NCBI GenBank assembly: GCA_965199095.1
Contig: CBDAQM010000007.1
Span: 806,001-870,000 of the forward strand
DNA: 64,000 nucleotides
Source of the DNA: LMUY01 sp965199095
GTDB lineage: Bacteria; Pseudomonadota; Alphaproteobacteria; Acetobacterales; Acetobacteraceae
Direction of reading: 5' to 3'
Part shown: piece by piece, positions 58,331 to 64,000 of the stretch
How positions within the stretch are numbered: the first letter of the stretch is position 1
Layout of the letters: each line of letters opens with the position of its first letter
The notes under the pieces: generated by a model
Told to the model about the DNA's origin: nothing
Seen by the model: only the letters and a program-made list of their open reading frames with translations
The model's database searches: none
Made by a program: the position numbers and the translations under genes

Positions 58331-58368
58331 GGGTCGCGGCTGGGCAAGGAGCAGGTCGTCGGTCTTGG

Positions 58369-58779
58369 TTACTTTGTTCGGGCGACGCCACCCTCAACCC
58401 GGTCCACTCCGGCCAGCGGGAGAGGGGGATAGTGCGGCCAGTCATGCCTGGTCTTGATTTGCTGAGTGGCAAAGCGGCGCGCGGGGGGGAGGGAGACCGC
58501 GGTGAACGGTCCGGTCGCGACATATCCTACCCGCAGCGGTGTTGCCCTGGGCTTGCTGTCGGGGTCAAAATGCTGCCAGCCAAGGACCACCGCGCCGAAC
58601 AGGACCAACCCTGACGCAACCGCCAGCGGGAAGACGCTGTCATCCACAAAGGCGCCCTCCGTGGCCATCAGCACGAGCGGGGCGAGAAGCACCAGCAACC
58701 ATATGGTCACGATGGAGTACCAAAGCGCGCTGATCAGGGTTGGTCGGGATTGGCAGGCCACGGGAAGATCGTCCAGCAT
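58369..58779 (-). CDS. Small membrane protein, uncharacterised
   Basis: A 136-residue protein with two hydrophobic helices (YSIVTIWLLVLLAPLVLMAT and VFPLAVASGLVLFGAVVLGW). The C-terminal 40 residues are low in family-like character and read through the dispersed GCCAGCGGGAGAGGG element, so the natural end may have been closer. The start at 58779 is 17 bp from a perfect 24-bp palindrome, which strongly suggests tight regulation. It lies downstream of the GntR gene in the same direction. Function unknown. Confidence 0.55.
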   Translation of the reverse strand: MLDDLPVACQSRPTLISALWYSIVTIWLLVLLAPLVLMATEGAFVDDSVFPLAVASGLVLFGAVVLGWQHFDPDSKPRATPLRVGYVATGPFTAVSLPPARRFATQQIKTRHDWPHYPPLPLAGVDRVEGGVARTK

Positions 58780-58795
58780 GGTGATGCGAACCTCA

Positions 58796-58819
58796 TTAGA
58801 TAACGTATACGTTATCTAA
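58796..58819. promoter_or_regulatory. 24-bp perfect palindrome (core AACGTATACGTT)
   Basis: A perfect 24-bp palindrome with each half reading TTAGATAACGTA outwards-in, centred between 58807 and 58808. It lies between the end of the GntR gene and the start of the small membrane protein gene. The GTATAC centre is typical of GntR-family operators. The 12-mer ATAACGTATACG recurs upstream of the MCP gene at 61553-61564. Confidence 0.75.
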
Positions 58820-58847
58820 CCGTAGTTTCGCCGCCCGGCAAGCCTTT

Positions 58848-59480
58848 TCAAGACACGAACGAGGCGCGAGCCAACTCCAGGCGCTTGGTCAATCTCGCCC
58901 GATACAGCTCCGCCACGCGCTCCGCGTCGCCTTTCAGCCATGCGGAGACCAGCGGCCGAAGGTTGCTGGCGTCGCTGCCTGCCGGCGGGCTGGAACGCAG
59001 GTGATAGCGTTCCGAACGATCGAAGACCTGGACGAGGATGTTCATCGTCGTCTTGCGGCCGGGCTGGTTGAGGAGCGACAGGATGATCCGCCGACGCAAC
59101 TTCGTCGTCTCGCCGGATGTGCCGGCATCGCGCAGCAGGTCGTCCCTGGCGGCTTTCACCTGCTCGCCCTGGGCCATATCGGCCGACCCGGCGGTTTGGG
59201 CTGCGATCGGCGGCTCCAGCAGCAAGCGAAGCGCGAACAGCTCCTCCAACTCGTCGAGGGACAAAGGCGCCGAAATGAACCCCCGGTTGGCGTTCGCCTG
59301 GACCATGTTGCTCTCGACGAGGCGGGACAGGGCTTCCCGAATGGGGATCTTGCTCACGCCCAGTTCCGCAGCGAGGGCGTCCTGCCGGATGGCCTCACCG
59401 GGCGGGATCTCATGGCTGACGATCCGCTCCCGCAGGTACTCGTGGACGCGGTCTGACAGCGAAAGGATGACGAAGGGCAT
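58848..59480 (-). CDS. GntR family regulator with degenerate FCD domain
   Basis: A 210-residue regulator. The winged helix is clear: DRVHEYLRERIVSHEIPPGE, AIRQDALAAELGVSKIPIRE, ALSRLVESNMVQANANRGF. The C-terminal domain begins like FCD (LDELEELFALRLLLEPPIAA), but the histidines that normally bind metal are absent (IILSLLNQPG instead of a FH helix; SNLRPLVSAWLKGDAERVAE without His), so effector sensing may differ. The ATG at 59480 has no Shine-Dalgarno and follows TATTATATG directly, suggesting a leaderless transcript; GTG 59495 is the alternative start. The likely operator is the 24-bp palindrome downstream. Confidence 0.85.
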   Translation of the reverse strand: MPFVILSLSDRVHEYLRERIVSHEIPPGEAIRQDALAAELGVSKIPIREALSRLVESNMVQANANRGFISAPLSLDELEELFALRLLLEPPIAAQTAGSADMAQGEQVKAARDDLLRDAGTSGETTKLRRRIILSLLNQPGRKTTMNILVQVFDRSERYHLRSSPPAGSDASNLRPLVSAWLKGDAERVAELYRARLTKRLELARASFVS

Positions 59481-59555
59481 AACATATAATAACACAAGAG
59501 GCGGGGCGGGAAACCGCCCCTGCCGGTTTCCTCCTGCCCCAAACCATTGGACCGG

Positions 59556-61496
59556 CTAGAACTCCTCCCAGCCGTCTTGCTCGGCAAGGACACGGGACGC
59601 AGCCACACGCTTCGTGCCTCGCGCGGCTGCTTCGGGATTTTTGGGCCTGACGGACCGGGTTGCGGCGATCCTGGCCGAAGCGGCCTGCGCAACCGGCGCG
59701 TCGGCCGCCCGGAAGAACCCGGTGAGCCGGCTCAACTCGGCCGCCTCCTGCGCCAGACCGTGGCTGGCGGCGGTGCTCTGCTCCACCATCGCCGCGTTTT
59801 GCTGGGTCATCTGGTCCATCTGGTTCATCGCGCTGTTGACCTCATGCAGCGCCGTCGCCTGCTCCTTGGCGGACGCCGCGATGGCGTCGACGGCGGTGAA
59901 GGCTTCCCCGACGTGACCGGCGATGCGCTGGAGCGACATTCCCGTCGCGTCGACCAGCTTGACGCCCTGCGCAACCTGGATGGAGGAGGTCGAAATCAAC
60001 TGCTTGATCTCCTTGGCGGCGCCAGCAGACCGCTGCGCCAACGCACGCACCTCCGAGGCCACGACCGCGAAGCCGCGTCCGGCGTCGCCGGCGCGTGCCG
60101 CCTCGACGCCCGCGTTGAGCGCCAGCAGGTTTGTCTGGAACGCGATCTCATCGATGACGCCAATGATCTGGCTGACCTGGTCCGAAGATCTCGCGATTGC
60201 ATGCATCGCCTCAACGGCCTCTCGCACAACCGCGCTGGAGTCTTCCGCGTCCGTCTTGACGGTTGTCACCACCCTTTGCGCGTGTCCCGCACCGTCGGCC
60301 GTGGTCCGGACGGTCGCGGTGATTTCGTCCAGCGCGGCCGCCGTCTGCTCGAGGCTGGCCGCCTGCTGTTCGGTCCGCTTCGACAGTTCGTTGGCCGCCT
60401 GACTGATTTCGCCCGTGCCCGTTGTCATACCGTGGACGGCGGCCGCCACGGTGGCCATCGTTTCGCACAGGCGAGTGGCCGCCGCGTTGAAATCATCTTT
60501 CAGCTTGCTCGTCTTCGCTGCGACATCCTCGGTCACCCGGTGCGTCAGGTCGCCGTCCGCCAACGCTGCCAGGCCCTGGGCCAGCGCATTGATGGCGGTC
60601 TGGTCCTCTTCGGCCTCCCGCGCCCGACGCGCCTCCTCGCGGGAGCGTTCAAGTTCGATCTCGGAACGGGCCGCCTCCGCCTCCGCCTGCAACACGACCG
60701 ATCGCAGGCCAGCCGCCTTGAACAAAACCAATGATTGGGCGAGCTTGCCAACTTCGTCTTTGCGGTGGCTGCCTCTGACCGCAACGGAAAGGTCGCCATC
60801 GGCCAAACGTCGCATGGCAGCCGTCACCGCGGTGAGCGGGCGAACGACCAGCCAAAGGATGATGGCGCCCAGAAGTGCGGCGGCCAACGCCAGGCCACCG
60901 ACCGCCACGACATACAGACGCTGGAGCACGGAACTTCCAAGCGCATCCAGGCCGGAGATCTCATGATCCATGCGCTCGGCCAAGGCGGCGGCGCGTTCCT
61001 CGGCCAGCGCCGCGAATTTCCTGCGGGCGTCTAAAACCTCTCTCTTGGAAAGCCGTACCGCATTTTCGTGCTCACCCCGGCGGTTGAGCGCCATGCTCTG
61101 GTCCGCGAGCCGTTTGTAGTCGAGCAGCGCCGCCCGGAAGGCTTCACTGGCTGCACGCTTTTCCGGCGTTGGCGAGCCGGCAACCAGTTCATCCGCTCCC
61201 GCAAGCGCGCTCTTGAGTTTGGCTTGATAACGGTCGAAGTAACGACTGCTCTCGCCCGCGTCCGTGGTTTCCAGCGCAGTCTTTTCCTGGATGGCGGCGT
61301 CGTTCACGTCGGCCACGGCCGTCAGCAGCGTGATCCGTCGGGCGACAATGTCACCGACCATATGATGCGTGTCGCGGCGCAACGAGTCGAAGCCGCTTTG
61401 GGCGGTCAATAACACCAGCGCGACCGTGAGCAGCAGAAAGACGACCGGGATGGTGATCTTATAGATCAAGTTCAGGTCAACGAACATACGACGCAT
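59556..61496 (-). CDS. Methyl-accepting chemotaxis protein with four-helix-bundle sensor
   Basis: A 646-residue chemoreceptor. TM1 (ITIPVVFLLLTVALVLLTA) is followed by a helical periplasmic domain of about 170 residues (FDRYQAKLKSALAGADELVA, FAALAEERAAALAERMD) of the 4HB/HBM kind, TM2 (LYVVAVGGLALAAALLGAII), HAMP segments and the signalling hairpin QIIGVIDEIAFQTNLLALNA. Its last residues are DGWEEF, again the CheR/CheB tether, like the other MCP in the window. AAGGGG six bases before ATG 61496 supports the start. No che genes are nearby. Confidence 0.93.
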   Translation of the reverse strand: MRRMFVDLNLIYKITIPVVFLLLTVALVLLTAQSGFDSLRRDTHHMVGDIVARRITLLTAVADVNDAAIQEKTALETTDAGESSRYFDRYQAKLKSALAGADELVAGSPTPEKRAASEAFRAALLDYKRLADQSMALNRRGEHENAVRLSKREVLDARRKFAALAEERAAALAERMDHEISGLDALGSSVLQRLYVVAVGGLALAAALLGAIILWLVVRPLTAVTAAMRRLADGDLSVAVRGSHRKDEVGKLAQSLVLFKAAGLRSVVLQAEAEAARSEIELERSREEARRAREAEEDQTAINALAQGLAALADGDLTHRVTEDVAAKTSKLKDDFNAAATRLCETMATVAAAVHGMTTGTGEISQAANELSKRTEQQAASLEQTAAALDEITATVRTTADGAGHAQRVVTTVKTDAEDSSAVVREAVEAMHAIARSSDQVSQIIGVIDEIAFQTNLLALNAGVEAARAGDAGRGFAVVASEVRALAQRSAGAAKEIKQLISTSSIQVAQGVKLVDATGMSLQRIAGHVGEAFTAVDAIAASAKEQATALHEVNSAMNQMDQMTQQNAAMVEQSTAASHGLAQEAAELSRLTGFFRAADAPVAQAASARIAATRSVRPKNPEAAARGTKRVAASRVLAEQDGWEEF

Positions 61497-61552
61497 GGCG
61501 GCCCCTTCATCGACCGGTCCCGCGAGGAATGGTCAGATTCAGTCATATGCAT

Positions 61553-61564
61553 ATAACGTATACG
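61553..61564. promoter_or_regulatory. ATAACGTATACG element upstream of MCP gene
   Basis: The 12-mer ATAACGTATACG, 57 bp upstream of the MCP start, is identical to the central part of the 58796-58819 palindrome. Directly next to it is CATATGCATAT. The shared element suggests that the GntR product, encoded between these two sites, may control this MCP. Confidence 0.5.
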
Positions 61565-61730
61565 GAAGTTCATAAGGGATGATGAATCCGGCTACTCTGC
61601 GGGGTGTGCCGCAGCGCGCGCCAGCACTCGGTCGCTGCCGAGCGCCCAACGCTCACAAAAGGGGCTGGATCATGCGAGCCCGATCGATCGCGCAGCAACC
61701 CCCTTTGACGCACGACGATGGTGGTGGGGG

Positions 61731-62837
61731 CTACTCGGCCGCGGCCCGGTGGGCGTTGCGCTCGGCGAGCAGACGCCGGGTGAGCGGCAGCAGGGTGCGG
61801 CCGTACTCCAACGCGTCCTCCAAGGGGTCGAAGCCGCGGATCAGGAAGGTGGTCACACCCAGGGCGTGGTAGTCGAGGAACGCCTCGGCAACCTGCTGCG
61901 GCGTGCCGACCAGGGCCGTGGTGTTGCCGCGTGCGCCGGTCACGCGGGCGATCGCGGTGTACAACCGCCCCTCCGGACGGTCACCCAGCGCCGCCGCCGC
62001 CAGCAGCCGCTGCGACCCGGCGTTGGCCGGCGTGGCCACGGACGGGCCGAGCGCCGCCTCCCCCCGGCTGCGCTGGACGCGGGCGAGGATGCTCTCCGCT
62101 TTGGTCCAGGCTTCCTCCTCCGTCGCGCCCAGGATGGGACGGAACGAGAGGCTGAAGCCGACCTGGCGGCCGTGCTTGGCGGCCTCCGCCCGCACGCGCC
62201 CGGTGATCTCGGCCACCTGGGCGCGGGTTTCACCCCATAGCGCGTAGACATCGGCGTGCTTGCCGGCGACGCGGATGGCGGCGTCGGATGCCCCGCCGAA
62301 ATAGATCGGGATGCGCGGACGCTGCACCGTCCGCACGGCGGGCGATGCCCCCTGGATGCGGTAATAGGCGCCGTGATGGTCCACCGGCGCCTCCGCCGTC
62401 CAAACCTGCTTCAGCACGTCGACGTATTCGTCCGTGCGGGCATACCGGTCATCCTTGCCCAGCCAGTCGCCGTCACGCGCCTGGTCCGTGTCGTCGCCGC
62501 CCGAGATGACGTGGATCGCCGCCCGGCCGCCACTGAGTTGGTCGAGCGTGGCGTAGGCGCGCGCCGCGTTCGTCGGCGCCTGGAAGCCGGGCCGATGCGC
62601 CACCAGGAAGCCGATCTGCGTGGTGTGCGCGGCGGCATGCGCGGCGATCTGCAGGCCGTCCGGCCCATTGCTGTACCAGCCGATCAGCACGCGGTCGAAG
62701 CCGCCGCCATCCGCTGCGTGCGCCTCGTGTGCCTGGGCGGAGGCGACGAGGTAGCCGGGGTCGATCGCCGGGCCACGCGCCGGATGGATCTCCGACTGCT
62801 CGCGCGGCTGGATCATGCCGATGAATTCGAGGCTCAT
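61731..62837 (-). CDS. Luciferase-like FMN-dependent monooxygenase (SsuD-type)
   Basis: A 368-residue flavin monooxygenase of the bacterial-luciferase superfamily, close to alkanesulfonate monooxygenase. Motifs: FIGMIQPREQSEIHPARG, FDRVLIGWYSNGPDGLQIAA, IGFLVAHRPGFQAPTNAARA, YATLDQLSGGRAAIHVISGG, and ARTDEYVDVLKQVWTAEAP. It uses FMNH2 and O2 to cleave C-S bonds or oxidise related substrates. It starts ten bases after the acyl-CoA-dehydrogenase-like gene stop; such pairs are typical of organosulfur scavenging (sfn/ssu systems). The FMN reductase is not in the window. Confidence 0.9.
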   Translation of the reverse strand: MSLEFIGMIQPREQSEIHPARGPAIDPGYLVASAQAHEAHAADGGGFDRVLIGWYSNGPDGLQIAAHAAAHTTQIGFLVAHRPGFQAPTNAARAYATLDQLSGGRAAIHVISGGDDTDQARDGDWLGKDDRYARTDEYVDVLKQVWTAEAPVDHHGAYYRIQGASPAVRTVQRPRIPIYFGGASDAAIRVAGKHADVYALWGETRAQVAEITGRVRAEAAKHGRQVGFSLSFRPILGATEEEAWTKAESILARVQRSRGEAALGPSVATPANAGSQRLLAAAALGDRPEGRLYTAIARVTGARGNTTALVGTPQQVAEAFLDYHALGVTTFLIRGFDPLEDALEYGRTLLPLTRRLLAERNAHRAAAE

Positions 62838-62847
62838 CCTGGGTCTC

Positions 62848-63993
62848 CTATTGTCCGAGCGCCGCGCGCCCGGCGGCGGTGTAGGCGCTGTCCGGCTGCG
62901 GCGTGTGCACGCGGGCGCACAGCACGTCGCGCAAATGCCGCTCCAGCGGGTTGGCCCGCGACAGGCCGTGGTTGCCGGTCAACTCCATCGCGGCCTGCAC
63001 GGCGGCGATGGCGTTCTCGGCCACGACCGTCTTCAACAGGCCGCTTTCGGCCATCTCGGGCGGCGCCCCGGCATCCGTGTCGGCGGCTGCCGCGGCGATG
63101 AGGCGCCGATTGGTGAGCAGCAGCGCCTCGATCCTGCCCATCGCTTCCTGCATGCGCGGCAGGGTCGCGAGCGACGCCCCGAGATTGGCTGGCACGCGGT
63201 CCCGCAGGAAGCCCGCGACCCAGTCCCGCGCCGCCTCGGCGACACCCGTGTAGAGCGCCCCCACCATCAGCCCGCTCCACGCGGCTGCCACCGGATCGCG
63301 GCGGGCCCAGCCGGAGGGTTCCCGCAGGTCGACGGCATGGTCGGCGGGGATGGCCACGTCGTCGAACACCACGTCGTCGCTGCCGGAGCCGCGCAGGCCG
63401 AGCTGGTCCCAGGTCGGCTCGATGCGGATGCCGGGGCTGCGGGCCGGGACGATGAACAGGCCGGTGCGCGCCGCCGCCTCGTCGGTGCGGGCAAACACCA
63501 GCATCCAGCTGAGGCCCGGCGCGCCGGTGCTGAAGATCTTGCGGCCGGTCATCCTCCAGCCGTCGCCGCTGCGCCGCGCCATCGTGTCCGGCAACCCGCC
63601 GCGGGCCGGCGTGCCCAGCGCCGGCTCCACCCGCAAGGCGTTGATCAGCGCGCCGTACCGCCCGGCGCTGCGGCCAATCGTCGCGCGCACATGCTCCGGC
63701 CAGGTGGATTGCGCGACGGCACGGAGATGGGTGAGTTGCATGGCGAAGATCAGTGCCGTGGACGCGCAACCCTGCCCAGCCCGGCGTACAAGTTCGGTGC
63801 AGCGCGCCAGGCCGGCGTCTTCCCCGCCATCGACGCGGCGCGCCGTAAGGTTGAGCAAGCCCTCCGCGTGGAGCAATTCGAGGCTCTCATACGGGAAGCG
63901 GCCTTCCCGGTCCACGGCGGCCGCCCGCTCTGCCAGCGCGGCGACCAGATCGTCGCCCAAGTCACGCCGGGCCAGCACCATCCCGTCCATCAT
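62848..63993 (-). CDS. Acyl-CoA dehydrogenase family flavoprotein (SfnB/DszC-like)
   Basis: A 381-residue flavoprotein with the acyl-CoA dehydrogenase fold: N-terminal helical domain (LAERAAAVDREGRFPYESLE), middle beta domain (MTGRKIFSTGAPGLSWMLVF, GLRGSGSDDVVFDDVAIP) and C-terminal helical domain (AVQAAMELTGNHGLSRANPL, ERHLRDVLCARVHTPQPD). The catalytic Glu of true acyl-CoA dehydrogenases is not obvious, and the length and neighbour suggest an SfnB or DszC-like flavin-dependent enzyme of sulfone or dibenzothiophene type. It starts at 63993, seven bases from the window edge, so its promoter and any upstream operon genes are outside. Confidence 0.85.
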   Translation of the reverse strand: MMDGMVLARRDLGDDLVAALAERAAAVDREGRFPYESLELLHAEGLLNLTARRVDGGEDAGLARCTELVRRAGQGCASTALIFAMQLTHLRAVAQSTWPEHVRATIGRSAGRYGALINALRVEPALGTPARGGLPDTMARRSGDGWRMTGRKIFSTGAPGLSWMLVFARTDEAAARTGLFIVPARSPGIRIEPTWDQLGLRGSGSDDVVFDDVAIPADHAVDLREPSGWARRDPVAAAWSGLMVGALYTGVAEAARDWVAGFLRDRVPANLGASLATLPRMQEAMGRIEALLLTNRRLIAAAAADTDAGAPPEMAESGLLKTVVAENAIAAVQAAMELTGNHGLSRANPLERHLRDVLCARVHTPQPDSAYTAAGRAALGQ

Positions 63994-64000
63994 CGGTCTC

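Noticed and set aside
32250..58426. GCCAGCGGGAGAGGG at 32250-32264 and 58412-58426
   Set aside because: Only 15 bases are shared, with no longer element boundaries visible; probably fragments of a common dispersed sequence, not reported as an element.
61579..61872. A 97-codon plus-strand frame before the luciferase-like gene
   Set aside because: It overlaps the 3' end of that gene antisense and has no protein-like composition beyond the first codons.

Overview
The window is a GC-rich (estimated near 69%) chromosomal segment from an alphaproteobacterium, most likely Rhodospirillales/Acetobacteraceae-like. The reasons are the codon bias, a DUF6635 protein, MlaA, HemJ, many ABC solute-binding proteins, two methyl-accepting chemotaxis proteins (MCPs) ending in WEEF, and a tRNA-Arg(CCU) interrupted by a group I intron of the type known from Agrobacterium and Azoarcus. 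No insertion sequence, prophage, CRISPR array or rRNA operon was seen. Clear gene decay occurs at two places (about 18.5-20.7 kb and 46.0-46.3 kb).

1-8.7 kb: the end of a DUF6635 gene, an outer-membrane lipid-asymmetry lipoprotein (mlaA), and a seven-gene minus-strand pentitol operon (AraC regulator, XylF-like binding protein, ABC ATPase, permease, ribitol-2-dehydrogenase-like SDR, FGGY kinase, SnoaL-like protein) that probably takes up ribitol and converts it to D-ribulose-5-phosphate. 8.8-12.4 kb: an unknown coiled-coil protein, an unknown membrane protein preceded by a 25-codon hydrophobic ORF, and a split-DsbD-like pair (periplasmic thioredoxin plus CcdA). 12.4-18.4 kb: a catabolic cluster (PotA/PotD-like transporter genes without permeases, class II aldolase, DUF1028, an HpaB-type flavin monooxygenase, a divergent double-RidA protein) bracketed by two related palindromes centred on ATGCAGCAT.

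18.4-23 kb: a decayed intergenic region with a perfect 32-bp inverted repeat, a broken DUF6622-like gene and a frameshifted MFS transporter; then tRNA-Arg(CCU) with a 228-nt group I intron, a dipeptidase and hemJ. 23-32 kb: a signalling island with an sCache MCP, a REC-EAL c-di-GMP phosphodiesterase translationally coupled to a BvgS-like hybrid kinase (RocR/RocS-like), an XRE regulator, and a PAS hybrid kinase preceded by a 46-codon ORF with a perfect Shine-Dalgarno.

32.4-41.4 kb: the most interesting region, a tightly coupled seven-gene operon of TelA, VWA, FHA (zinc ribbons), a four-helix membrane protein, a coiled-coil protein, a PknG-type kinase (zinc ribbons and TPR-like tail) and a PP2C phosphatase (zinc ribbon). 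It looks like a fusion of the Ter-associated VWA/kinase/phosphatase triad with the actinobacterial PknG/FHA module, and its input and output are unknown.

41.4-64 kb: hypothetical secreted proteins and DUF4424, an SHS-type MFS carrier followed by a fused AspDH/LivF gene remnant, a sterol-desaturase-like enzyme with a membrane-bound AraC regulator, a small lipoprotein, a dienelactone-hydrolase lipoprotein that appears to use an ATT start, an orphan ParA, hydantoinase/oxoprolinase subunits HyuA/HyuB, a PF04185 phosphoesterase, an amino-acid binding protein, a repeat-containing membrane protein, a GntR regulator beside a perfect 24-bp palindrome, a second MCP, and a luciferase-like monooxygenase/acyl-CoA-dehydrogenase-like pair of the organosulfur-scavenging type.
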